Shown piece after piece: positions 34,828 to 43,218 of a stretch of 43,375 nucleotides of DNA; the first letter of the stretch is position 1; every line of letters begins with the position of its first letter. The stretch covers positions 1-43,375 of the forward strand of contig JANXRM010000164.1 in NCBI GenBank assembly GCA_025353015.1, in the 5' to 3' direction. The notes beneath the pieces were generated by a model. That model made no database searches and was not told where the DNA came from. It saw nothing but the letters and a program-made list of their open reading frames with translations. Source of the DNA: Hyphomicrobiales bacterium (GTDB lineage Bacteria > Pseudomonadota > Alphaproteobacteria > Rhizobiales > Hyphomicrobiaceae). A program made the position numbers and the translations under genes.

Positions 34828-37800
34828 ATGGCCAAAAGCAGCCCGAGCCTCAACGACAAGTTCGATCTGGCCGAAACGCATCAGATCCTCAACGGATCGC
34901 AAGCAATCGTCCGGCTCGTGCTGATGCAGCGCGAACGCGATCGCCGCGCCGGTTTGAATACCGGCGGCTACGTGACGGGTTACCGCGGCTCGCCGATCGC
35001 GGGGCTGGAAGGCGCCATGCTGCGTTCCAAGAGCATCCTCAAGAAAAACGACATTGTCTTCAACGCCGGCCTGAACGAGGATCTCGCGGCAACTGCCTTG
35101 TGGGGCTCCCAGCAGGCCGAACTGCGCGGCGACGGCAAGCACGACGGCGTGTTCGGCGTTTGGTACGGCAAAGGCCCAGGCGTCGACCGGACCGGCGATG
35201 TTTTCCGCCACGCCAATCACGCCGGCAGTTCCAAGAACGGCGGCGTTCTGGTTCTGATGGGCGACGACCACACCTGCGAAAGCTCGACATCGGCGCACCA
35301 ATCCGAATTCGCGATGGTCGATGCGATGATCCCGGTTCTCAATCCGGCCGGCGTGCAGGAGATCCTGGATTTCGGCACCATCGGCATTGCGCTGTCGCGT
35401 TTCGCCGGCGTCTGGGTCGGCGTCAAATGCGTGAAGGATAATTTCGAATCGACCTCGACCGTCGATGGCCGGATCGACCGGGTCGACGTCAAAATTCCCG
35501 ACGATTTCACGATGCCACAGGGCGGCCTGAATATCCGGGTCGGCGATCAGGCGCTCGACAAGGAAGCGCGCCTGCACGACTTCAAGCGTCCAGCGATCCT
35601 GGCGTTCGCGCGCGCCAACAAGCTCGACCGTATCGTCATGAGCGGCGGCGCGGCTCCGCGCATCGGCATCATCACCACGGGAAAGAGCTATCTCGACGTT
35701 CGCGCCGCGCTCGATGAACTCGGCATCGACGAAGTCCGCGCCAACGAGATCGGCATCCGCCTCTACAAGGTCGGCATGGTCTGGCCATTGGAACCGCAGG
35801 GCCTCGCCAAATTCGCCGAAGGGCTCGACCTCATCATCGTCGTCGAGGAGAAGCGCGCGCTGATCGAGACGCAAGTCAAGGAGCAGCTTTACAATAAGCA
35901 GGAGCGCCCCGTCGTCGTCGGCAAGCGCGACGAGACCGATAACAAGGCGACATGGCTGTTCCAGGCCAAAGGCGCGCTTGATCCGACCGACATCGCCATT
36001 GCTGTCGGTGAGCGCCTCATTCGCCGCGACCGTGGCGGCGAGGATATCAAGATCAAGGTCGGCGCCCTGAAGGCGCTGAAAGGCAATAAGCCGGCGAGTG
36101 CCGAGGCGGCGGTTCGTGTTCCCTATTTCTGTCCGGGCTGCCCACACAATTCGTCGACCGTCGTGCCGGACGGTGCCCGCGCCTATGCCGGCATCGGCTG
36201 CCACTACATGGCGCAATGGATGGACCGCAATACCGAAGGCTGGACGCAAATGGGTGGCGAGGGTGCCAACTGGGTCGGCGAGGCGCCGTTCTCCAAGCGC
36301 AGCCATGTCTTCCAGAACTTAGGCGACGGCACGTATCTGCACTCGGGTAGCCTCGCGCTGCGCGCCTCCGTCGCGTCCGGCGTCAACGTCACCTACAAAA
36401 TTCTCTACAACGACGCGGTCGCCATGACCGGCGGACAGTCCCTGGATGGCGGCGTGACGGTCGGCCAAGTCGCGGCCCAAGTGATCGCTGAGGGCGTCAA
36501 GAAAGCCGTGGTCGTCACGGACGAGCCGGACAAGTATCCCTCGGGCTTTCTGCCGGCTGGCATGGACGTGCATCATCGCCGCGATTTGCAAGCCGTGCAG
36601 ATCGAACTTTCCAAGATCGAGGGTGTGACGGCGCTGATCTATGACCAGACGTGTGCCGCCGAAAAGCGCCGCCGCCGCAAGCGCGGGGCCTTTCCCGATC
36701 CGGTCAAGCGCGCGTTCATCAATCCGGCGGTCTGCGAGGGCTGCGGCGATTGCGGCCAGAAATCCAACTGCGTCGCGATCGTGCCCGAAGAGACGGAACT
36801 TGGCACCAAGCGCGCCATCGACCAGTCGACGTGCAACAAAGACTTCTCTTGCGTCAACGGTTTCTGCCCGAGCTTCGTGACCGTGCACGGGGCCGTGCCG
36901 CGGAAAATGCAAGGCCTCGCCGCGCAAGGCAACATCGCGGCCATGCTGTCGAGCCTGCCAGAGCCGAAACTGCCGGGCCTCGATAAACCCTACACGATGC
37001 TGGTGACCGGCGTCGGTGGCACCGGCGTCGTCACGATCTCGGCGGTGCTCGGACAGGCGGCTTACCTGGACGGCCTCGGCTTCGGCGCCATCGACATGAC
37101 GGGCCTCGCGCAGAAGGGCGGCGCCGTTGCCTGCCACATGAAGGTCGCGCGCACGTCGGACGAGATCCACGCCATTCGCGCCGGCACGGGCTCATCGGAC
37201 CTCATCATCGGTTGCGACCTCGTTGTGACGGCATCGAACAAGGTGCTCGAAACGGTGCGCCCGGATCACACGACGCTGCTGCTCTCGACGCACGAGATGG
37301 CGGTGGCCGACTTCGCGAGGAACCCCAACCTCAAGCTGCCGGCACAAGACCTGAAGCGCGCCATCGAGGAGCGCGTGCGCAAAGGCCCGCTCTACGCCCT
37401 CGATGCCCATGAGTACGCCGTGAAGCTGTTTGGCGATTCCATCGCATCGAACATGTTCATGCTCGGCTATGCCTTCCAGAAGGGCGCGGTGCCGGTCACG
37501 GCCGCCTCCATCGAAAAGGCGATCGAACTCAACGCCGCGGCCGTCGAAATGAACCGCAACGCCTTCAGGTTTGGCCGCCTGGCCGCCCACGACATCGGTG
37601 CGGTCGACCGCCTCGTCAAGCCAACAGTTGCAAAACTGCCGGCGACGCTCGACGAAATCGTTTCCTACCGCGCCACGGATCTGACAGCCTACCAGGACGA
37701 AGCGCTCGCCCGCCGCTACCGCGACCTCGTGGAACGCATCCGCAAGGTCGAAGCCGAAAAGACGCCCGGCCGCACGGGCCTCGCCGACGCAATCGCGCGC

Positions 37801-38316
37801 AGCTACCACAAGCTGCTCGCCTACAAGGACGAGTACGAGGTGGCGCGCCTTTACACCGACGGCCGCTTCGAGAAGGCGCTGAAAGAGAACTTCGACGGCG
37901 ACCACAAGCTCGAGTTCCACTTGGCGCCGCCACTGATGTCCTGGTGGAACCGCGACAAGGTCACCGGCCATCCGCGCAAAATGACGTTCGGCCGCTGGAT
38001 GCTGCCGGTCTTCCGTACGCTCGCCAAGGGCCGGAAAATCCGCGGAACCTGGATGGACGTCTTCGGGCGCACGGCGGAGCGGCGTCTCGAACGCCAGATG
38101 ATCGCCGACTACGAAGCGCTCTGTCTCGAGATCGAGCGCCGCTTGTCGCCGGATACCCATCGCGCCTCGGTGGCGTTGGCAACGCTTCCCGAGGAAATCA
38201 AGGGCTACGGTCACGTCAAGCTGGGCAACTACCAGAAGGCCATGAAGAAGCAGGAGAACCTGTTGGCCATGCTGCGCGATCCCAAGCCCGGTTCGACGTT
38301 GAAGGCAGCGGAGTAA
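34828..38316 (+). CDS. Indolepyruvate:ferredoxin oxidoreductase, fused alpha-beta form
   Basis: A 1162-residue cytoplasmic enzyme that oxidatively decarboxylates aryl or branched 2-oxo acids to acyl-CoA. The N-terminal pyrimidine-binding domain begins with GYVTGYRGSPIAGLEGA. The thiamine domain has VPYFCPGCPHNSST (about 432), GIGCHYMAQWM and LYNDAVAMTGGQS. A cysteine cluster (CEGCGDCGQKSNC and CNKDFSCVNGFCPS, about 635-680) holds the iron-sulfur centre. VTGVGGTGVVTISAVLGQA opens the gamma-like domain, and a DUF6537-type tail closes the protein. ATG 34828 is preferred over GTG 34735, which adds 31 non-family residues. Length and order match the large fused alphaproteobacterial type. Confidence 0.9.
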   Translation: MAKSSPSLNDKFDLAETHQILNGSQAIVRLVLMQRERDRRAGLNTGGYVTGYRGSPIAGLEGAMLRSKSILKKNDIVFNAGLNEDLAATALWGSQQAELRGDGKHDGVFGVWYGKGPGVDRTGDVFRHANHAGSSKNGGVLVLMGDDHTCESSTSAHQSEFAMVDAMIPVLNPAGVQEILDFGTIGIALSRFAGVWVGVKCVKDNFESTSTVDGRIDRVDVKIPDDFTMPQGGLNIRVGDQALDKEARLHDFKRPAILAFARANKLDRIVMSGGAAPRIGIITTGKSYLDVRAALDELGIDEVRANEIGIRLYKVGMVWPLEPQGLAKFAEGLDLIIVVEEKRALIETQVKEQLYNKQERPVVVGKRDETDNKATWLFQAKGALDPTDIAIAVGERLIRRDRGGEDIKIKVGALKALKGNKPASAEAAVRVPYFCPGCPHNSSTVVPDGARAYAGIGCHYMAQWMDRNTEGWTQMGGEGANWVGEAPFSKRSHVFQNLGDGTYLHSGSLALRASVASGVNVTYKILYNDAVAMTGGQSLDGGVTVGQVAAQVIAEGVKKAVVVTDEPDKYPSGFLPAGMDVHHRRDLQAVQIELSKIEGVTALIYDQTCAAEKRRRRKRGAFPDPVKRAFINPAVCEGCGDCGQKSNCVAIVPEETELGTKRAIDQSTCNKDFSCVNGFCPSFVTVHGAVPRKMQGLAAQGNIAAMLSSLPEPKLPGLDKPYTMLVTGVGGTGVVTISAVLGQAAYLDGLGFGAIDMTGLAQKGGAVACHMKVARTSDEIHAIRAGTGSSDLIIGCDLVVTASNKVLETVRPDHTTLLLSTHEMAVADFARNPNLKLPAQDLKRAIEERVRKGPLYALDAHEYAVKLFGDSIASNMFMLGYAFQKGAVPVTAASIEKAIELNAAAVEMNRNAFRFGRLAAHDIGAVDRLVKPTVAKLPATLDEIVSYRATDLTAYQDEALARRYRDLVERIRKVEAEKTPGRTGLADAIARSYHKLLAYKDEYEVARLYTDGRFEKALKENFDGDHKLEFHLAPPLMSWWNRDKVTGHPRKMTFGRWMLPVFRTLAKGRKIRGTWMDVFGRTAERRLERQMIADYEALCLEIERRLSPDTHRASVALATLPEEIKGYGHVKLGNYQKAMKKQENLLAMLRDPKPGSTLKAAE

Positions 38317-38368
38317 GTTCCGCCGCGTCCCGGTGGCTTTCGACTGGGAGTACCACATTGGAGAGCGC

Positions 38369-38779
38369 ATGAACGGCAAGCCCGTCACGCCTTTGTTGAC
38401 CGTCGATTGTGTGGCGGTCGACGGCAAAGGCCGCACGCTGCTGATCAAGCGTGGCCATCCGCCGTTCCAGGGGCACTATGCGCTGCCCGGCGGTTTCGTC
38501 GACGTCGGCGAGACGGTCGAGGATGCGTGTCGCCGCGAGCTGTTGGAGGAAACTGGCGTCATCGCGAAAAAGCTGACCTTGATCGGCATCTATTCCGATC
38601 CCAGCCGCGATCCGCGCGGGCACACCGCGTCCGCAGCCTTTCTGGCCCGCGTCAAAGGCACCGGGGCCAAGGCTGGTGACGATGCTGCCGCTATCGAATG
38701 GGTGGACAATTGGCGCCGGCTCGACCTCGCCTTCGACCACAAGCAGATCCTGAAAGACGCCGCCAAGCTTTTAGGCTGA
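38369..38779 (+). CDS. NUDIX hydrolase, probable ADP-ribose pyrophosphatase
   Basis: A 136-residue NUDIX protein. The full box is present: ALPGGFVDVGETVEDAC, then RRELLEETGV, matching GX5EX7REUXEEXGU. TVDCVAVDGKGRTLLI precedes it and AIEWVDNW follows. The ATG at 38369 has GGAG upstream; a GTG at 38333 would add 12 residues. It hydrolyses nucleoside diphosphate-linked compounds with Mg2+. The PPFQGHYALPGGF context is typical of ADP-ribose/NAD-related hydrolases. It is a single-gene unit between larger metabolic genes. Confidence 0.87.
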   Translation: MNGKPVTPLLTVDCVAVDGKGRTLLIKRGHPPFQGHYALPGGFVDVGETVEDACRRELLEETGVIAKKLTLIGIYSDPSRDPRGHTASAAFLARVKGTGAKAGDDAAAIEWVDNWRRLDLAFDHKQILKDAAKLLG

Positions 38780-38887
38780 GGTGGCCGCTCGGCCTGTCGA
38801 ATGGCCAGTGCCAGAGGGTGCCTTCCCACGGGCCGCATTTGCAGCCGCCCCACCCCATGCTAGAGAGCCCTGAACAGGGTTTCTCAT

Positions 38888-40435
38888 ATGGGAACGGGGC
38901 GAATGACAGACATCCTCGACGAACTCGAACGCCGGCGCAGTGTGGCCCGGCTCGGCGGCGGCACCAAGCGCATCGAGGCGCAGCACGCGCGCGGCAAGCT
39001 GACGGCCCGCGAACGCGTCGACCTGTTGCTCGATGAAGGCTCGTTCGAGGAATTCGACATGTTCGTCGAGCACCGCTCGACCGATTTCGGCATGGAGAAA
39101 ACCAAAATCCCCGGCGACGGCGTCGTCACCGGCTGGGGCACCATTAACGGCCGCGTGGTCTACGTCTTCGCCAAGGATTTCACGGTGTTCGGCGGCTCGC
39201 TGTCGGAGACGCATGCCCGGAAGATCATGAAGATCCAGGACATGGCGCTGCAGAACCGGGCGCCGGTCATCGGCCTGTTCGATGCCGGTGGCGCGCGCAT
39301 CCAAGAGGGCGTGGCAGCCCTCGGCGGTTATGGCGAGGTGTTTCTGCGCAATGTTTTGGCGTCGGGCGTCATCCCGCAGATTTCCGTCATCATGGGCCCG
39401 TGTGCCGGCGGCGATGTTTACTCGCCGGCCATGACCGACTTCATCTTCATGGTGAAGGACACGAGCTACATGTTCGTCACAGGTCCCGATGTCGTGAAGA
39501 CCGTCACCAACGAGACCGTGACGGCCGAGGAACTGGGCGGCGCCCGCGTCCACACGACGAAAACATCGATCGCCGACCGCGCCTACGAGAACGACGTGGA
39601 GGCGCTGCTGCAGATGCGCCGCCTGATGGATTTTCTGCCCGCCAACAACACGTCGGGCGTGCCCGCGCTGCCGAGCAACGACAGCCCCGACCGCATTGAC
39701 CCGAGCCTCGATACGCTGATCCCCGACAACACCAACAAGCCTTACGACATCAAGGAACTGATCTTGAAGGCCGTGGACGAGGCGGACTTTTTCGAGATCC
39801 AGGAAGCGTTCGCGAAAAACATCGTCACCGGCTTCGCGCGCATGGAGGGCCGCACCGTCGGCATCATCGCCAACCAACCCATGGTGCTTGCCGGCGTGCT
39901 CGACAGCGATGCCTCACGCAAGGCCGCTCGGTTTGTTCGTTTCTGCGATTGCTTCGAGATCCCCATCATCACCTTCGTCGACGTGCCGGGATTCCTCCCC
40001 GGAACCGCGCAGGAATACGGCGGCCTCATCAAGCACGGCGCCAAGTTGTTGTTCGCCTATGCCGAGGCGACCGTGCCGAAGATCACGCTGATCACGCGAA
40101 AAGCCTACGGCGGCGCCTACGACGTCATGTCGTCGAAACACATCCGCGGCGATGTGAACTACGCCTGGCCCTCGGCCGAGATCGCCGTCATGGGTGCCAA
40201 GGGTGCGGCCGAAATCCTCTATCGCACGGAGTTGTCGGACGCGGGCAAGATCAAGGGCCGCATCGACGAATATCAGCGCCGCTTCGCCAACCCGTTCGTC
40301 GCCGCCGAGCGCGGCTACATCGATGAGGTGATCAGCCCGCGCGACACCCGCCGCCGCATCTGCCGCGCGCTCAACATGCTGCGCGGCAAAAAACTCGATA
40401 ACCCCTGGAAAAAACACGATAATATTCCGCTGTAA
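38888..40435 (+). CDS. pccB: Acyl-CoA carboxylase beta subunit (propionyl-CoA carboxylase type)
   Basis: A 515-residue carboxyltransferase subunit. [20 protein letters not shown] opens the protein. [18 protein letters not shown] and [19 protein letters not shown] form the first acyl-CoA oxyanion site, [16 protein letters not shown] and [15 protein letters not shown] the second. It transfers CO2 from carboxybiotin to propionyl-CoA (or a related acyl-CoA). The biotin-carrying alpha subunit is not in the window. Start ATG 38888 has CAGGG upstream; ATG 38903 is in frame and possible. Propionyl-CoA from the surrounding catabolic genes would be a fitting substrate. Confidence 0.88.
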   Translation: MGTGRMTDILDELERRRSVARLGGGTKRIEAQHARGKLTARERVDLLLDEGSFEEFDMFVEHRSTDFGMEKTKIPGDGVVTGWGTINGRVVYVFAKDFTVFGGSLSETHARKIMKIQDMALQNRAPVIGLFDAGGARIQEGVAALGGYGEVFLRNVLASGVIPQISVIMGPCAGGDVYSPAMTDFIFMVKDTSYMFVTGPDVVKTVTNETVTAEELGGARVHTTKTSIADRAYENDVEALLQMRRLMDFLPANNTSGVPALPSNDSPDRIDPSLDTLIPDNTNKPYDIKELILKAVDEADFFEIQEAFAKNIVTGFARMEGRTVGIIANQPMVLAGVLDSDASRKAARFVRFCDCFEIPIITFVDVPGFLPGTAQEYGGLIKHGAKLLFAYAEATVPKITLITRKAYGGAYDVMSSKHIRGDVNYAWPSAEIAVMGAKGAAEILYRTELSDAGKIKGRIDEYQRRFANPFVAAERGYIDEVISPRDTRRRICRALNMLRGKKLDNPWKKHDNIPL

Positions 40436-40515
40436 AGGGTGCCTTCAGATGCTCACTGGCACATCCGGCGCGTGGATGCGGCTGCCGATGATCCCCAAAT
40501 GTTCTTGCATCAAAA

Positions 40516-40539
40516 CATCTGATATTTTAGCATCAGATG
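40516..40539. promoter_or_regulatory. Palindromic operator of the antitoxin gene
   Basis: CATCTGAT and ATCAGATG form a perfect 8-bp inverted repeat with an 8-base AT-rich spacer. It ends one base before the antitoxin ATG. Ribbon-helix-helix antitoxins repress their own genes through such sites, so this is a likely autoregulatory operator. Confidence 0.65.
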
Positions 40540-40540
40540 C

Positions 40541-40753
40541 ATGAGAACGACGATCAACATCGACATCGACGACGACATTCTGGCCGCGGCAAAGGATCTT
40601 GCCAAAGCGGAGGCTCGAACCATGGGACACGTCATATCAGAGCTGGCGCGGCGTGGCTTGACGGGCCCAAGTTTTGCCGGCCAGCCGGGCTTGGCCAGCA
40701 CAATCAAAAATCGCGTCGCATCCGTATTGACTGATTGGTGCCTAACTGATTGA
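40541..40753 (+). CDS. Orphan ribbon-helix-helix antitoxin, probably 3'-altered
   Basis: A 70-residue VapB-like protein. MRTTINIDIDDDILAAAKDLA and the following MGHVISELARRGL are the typical RHH DNA-binding strand and helices. The normal C-terminal toxin-binding tail is not recognisable; after GPSFAG the sequence turns to an atypical STIKNRVASVLTDWCLTD. No VapC/PIN toxin follows: eight bases beyond the stop lies a tRNA fragment. The gene seems to have lost its toxin, and perhaps its own end, at a recombination junction. The operator before the start is intact. Confidence 0.72.
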   Translation: MRTTINIDIDDDILAAAKDLAKAEARTMGHVISELARRGLTGPSFAGQPGLASTIKNRVASVLTDWCLTD

Positions 40754-40760
40754 AAAAGCT

Positions 40761-40805
40761 TGGCGACCCCGGCAGGATTTGAACCTGCGACCCCCAGATT
40801 AGGAC
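40761..40805 (-). tRNA. 3' half of a tRNA gene (probably Arg-CCT), attachment-site copy
   Basis: On the minus strand the segment reads from an anticodon loop (TCCTAA) through the anticodon-stem 3' strand TCTGG, a variable loop GGGTC, a T arm GCAGG-TTCAAAT-CCTGC, and an acceptor strand CGGGGTC with G and CCA. The 5' half does not fit: the bases before the loop do not pair with TCTGG and no D arm is present. It is not a functional tRNA but the kind of fragment left at one end of an island integrated into a tRNA gene. Confidence 0.75.
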
Positions 40806-40818
40806 GTCGGTGTGGCGA

Positions 40819-40850
40819 GACGGACGCTGAGTTGCCGTGACGGACGCTGA
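40819..40850 (+). repeat. Direct repeats near the attachment site
   Basis: GACGGACGCTGA occurs at 40819-40830 and 40839-40850 with a 20-bp period. A similar pair, GCGTACCC, follows at about 40949-40970. They sit between the tRNA fragment and the integrase and could be integrase arm sites, but this is only positional inference. Confidence 0.5.
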
Positions 40851-40997
40851 CGAACAGCCACTCGAATAATTGTTCGTATATCATGGGGTTAGGAGGACGT
40901 CATCTCCGTCAGCACCCTTCAACATACAGCTATGCACTCCCAAATATTGCGTACCCCGTGCGTACCCGATAGAAGGGTGCTAAGCGGATTTGTTCAG

Positions 40998-41555
40998 ATG
41001 CCAAACCTAAAAACCAAATGGAACGCAGCGCACCTGGCGAAGGAATGCGTTGCTATCAATGATTAGCGTACTGAGTGGTCGTTCGAAAACGTCCAAGGTC
41101 TTGTGTTCGACTGCACGGCTGGTGGTGACCGCATTTGGAAGGTGCGCTACCGAGTCAAGGATGGCGGGAAGCGTATCGAGCGCAAGCTGCCGATAGGATT
41201 GCTTGACCCAGAGGCTCGTAGGCGTACCGGCAATGAAGGCGCCTACCTGTCCCCCGGCCAAGCCCGAGATCGGGCCGACGACGTGCTCGGCGCTGTCCGA
41301 AATGGGGCGGACCCATGGCTTGAGGAGCACAAGAAGGCGAACGAACCAAAACCGGAGGTTCTGTCAGTTGAGGCGGTCTACCGTGAGTGGCTGGCGTCCC
41401 GCAACCGGAGAGCGGTGGTAAGCTGCGCCTCACCGTCGGCCTTTGACGCCGATCCGCTGCGCCGCGCCGCCAACATCATCGGGGACAAGTTGATTGCGGC
41501 GCTGAAGGGGAAATCTTTGAGCGACAAGCAACCCAACGGCGACAGCACAGGCTGA
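40998..41555 (+). pseudogene. P4-type tyrosine integrase, disrupted and truncated
   Basis: From ATG 40998 the frame reads MPNLKTKWNAAHLAKECVA, meets an in-frame TAG at 41064-41066, and continues with WSFENVQGLVFDCTAGG, WKVRYRVKDGGKRI and LPIGLL. It then gives LSPGQARDRADDVLGAVRNGADP, the end of the DUF4102 arm-binding domain (with the AR...A...G.DP pattern). A short core-binding start (VEAVYREWLASR) follows, then unrelated sequence to a stop at 41555. The whole catalytic domain (R...H-x-x-R...Y) is absent. It points away from the tRNA fragment, into the island. Confidence 0.75.
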
Positions 41556-41764
41556 TCTCGATCCGAGCTTCACACGAGCTGACCGGCAACATTCGATGTT
41601 TATCGATCGGTGATTGCCCCTGGCTGCAAGGCAACTCATTATGTGAGTTGCCGCCTCAACCCAAGGGCGGCCAGTTTTGCGCCCGCTGAGGCGCCTGAAG
41701 CCTCGGCTACCAGGGTAGCGGCCGACCACAGCAGTGAATTCAGACGTCTCCGACCGCGCGCGAA
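41556..41764. other. Island spacer with a hairpin
   Basis: No gene is supported in these 209 bp between the integrase remnant and the IS. A perfect hairpin with a 9-bp stem is present: GGCAACTCA (41630-41638), loop TTATG, TGAGTTGCC (41644-41652). It has no T run, so terminator function is uncertain. Confidence 0.5.
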
Positions 41765-43207
41765 GAGCTATGGCCGATTCTTGGTGACGGCCTGATCGGT
41801 CAGGCGGCGGCGGTTACGGGCTGAGGGGCGGCTTTCTTCGGCACGACCTCCAGCCCGTCGGCGAATTTCACACCCAGGATCAGCTTTGGCAACTGGGCGT
41901 GGCCGTCGAGGCGGCGCCAGCTTTTCTGCGCGCCCTCGACCAGCTTGAAGACCATGGCGAGCGCGGTCTTGTTCGAGAGGCATCCTTTTGCGCGGATCGT
42001 GCGGTGCCGGACGGTCGCAAAGGTGCTCTCGATCGGGTTCGTTGTGCGCAGATGCTTCCAATGCTCGGCGGGGAAGTCGTAGAACGCCAGCAGCACGTCG
42101 CGATCCTTCTGCAAGCACGCCGCGGCCTTCTCGTATTTCAGCGCATAGTTTTCGATGAAGGCGTCGAATGCGGCGACCGCGACAGCCTTCGTCTCGGCCA
42201 TCCAGATCTCTTGGCAGTCGCGCTTGGCTTTCGGCTGTTGGCTCTTTGGGAGCTTGTTCAAGACGTTCGCGGTCTTGTGCACCCAGCAGCGTTGCTCGCG
42301 TGTCTTGGGCCAGACTTCGCCCGCTGCTTTCCAGAAGCGTCGTGCCGAAGGCGCGCTCCGCCGCGACGTGCGCCGTCGGCGATGGCGAGTTCAGGCCGGG
42401 CGTCGAGCCCGCGTCGTTTGAGATCGAGCAGCAGCGCGCGCCAATCATGCGCACTTTCCCTTGTGCCATCGGTAAAACCGACGAGTTCCTTCTTGCCTTC
42501 TGGTGTCGCGCCGATAATGACGAGGATGCACTGCTTCTCGTCCTCAAGACGGGCCTGCATGTGGATACCGTCCGCCCAGATGTAGACGTAGCGCTTGGCC
42601 GACAGTTCACGCTTCGCCCAGGCCGCATGATCGTCCTGCCAGCCGTCCTTGAGACGGCCGATGGCCGACGCCGACAAGCCCGCCGCATCCCGGCCGAGCA
42701 GGGCCGACAGCGCCTCTGAGAAATCGCCGGTCGAAATACCCTTGAGATACAAGACCGGCAGAAGCGTCTCGATCGACTTCGAGCGCCGCATGTAGGGCGG
42801 CAGGATCGCCGGCGAGAACCGGATGCGGTCGCTGGCATCGGCGGCGGCCTCACGGTCACGCACGCGTGGTTGCCGAACCGGCACGGGGCCGATGCCGGTC
42901 ATGACCTCGCGCTCAGGCAGATGGCCATGGCGAACGACGCGGCTCCGGCCAGCCTCGGTCTTGAGTTCAGCATGCTTGCCGAGAAACTCTGCGACCTCGG
43001 CCTCGACCGCCTGGGTGATCAGGGCGCGTGCGCCCTGACGCAGGACTTCGGTGAGTTGGTCCTCGAAGGACCCTGGCTCTTTCAGTTTGACGACGTTATC
43101 GTTGGACACGGCATATCGCTCCTTTGGTGGAGAAGTGGAGGCGTCAAGCACCCCCATGATATGCCGCCTTCCCGATTCGCACCGTCACCAACTTCCGGCC
43201 ATAGCTC
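41765..43207 (-). mobile_element. IS256-family insertion sequence, defective
   Basis: A 1443-bp element bounded by 26-bp inverted repeats at 41765-41790 and 43182-43207. Both ends begin GAGCTATGGCCG and end TTGGTGACGG, with four differing central bases (22 of 26 identical). It carries one transposase gene on the minus strand. IS256-type elements make 8-9 bp target duplications; the flanks (CGCGCGAA left, GAGGTCCG right) do not match. The element therefore probably took part in a deletion or rearrangement after insertion. Confidence 0.82.
41800..43109 (-). pseudogene. IS256-family (Mutator-type) transposase, frameshifted
   Basis: Read from GTG 43109 (AAAGGAG upstream), the protein starts VSNDNVVKLKEPGSF and runs through LPPYMRRSKSIETLLPVLYL, YVYIWADGIHMQAR (first catalytic Asp) and LAIADGA (second Asp). 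The frame then breaks. It resumes in another frame with WVHKTANVLNKLP, DFPAEHWKHLRTTNPIEST (the catalytic Glu), and ends VTAAA at 41800. About 32 bases occupy a place where 6 are expected (42337-42368), giving a net gain of 26 bases and the frameshift. IS256 transposases are single-frame proteins, so this copy is inactive. Confidence 0.85.
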
Positions 43208-43218
43208 GAGGTCCGAAC

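Noticed and set aside
34738-36306. Minus-strand open frame of 522 codons opposite the indolepyruvate oxidoreductase
   Set aside because: Shadow frame; the sense protein is unmistakable and the antisense product is low-complexity.
40761-40884. Functional tRNA gene
   Set aside because: Only the anticodon loop onward fits. The 5' half has no D arm or matching acceptor and anticodon strands.
40510-40884. Minus-strand open frame across the antitoxin and tRNA fragment
   Set aside because: It contains the GVAGSNPAGVA-type peptide that arises when a tRNA 3' end is translated by chance; not a real protein.
41630-41652. Rho-independent terminator in the island spacer
   Set aside because: The hairpin is perfect but no T run follows and no gene clearly ends there; recorded only as a hairpin.
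42337-42368. Programmed ribosomal frameshift in the IS transposase
   Set aside because: IS256-type transposases are single-frame proteins. The break here is a net 26-base gain rather than a slippery site, so it is a mutation.
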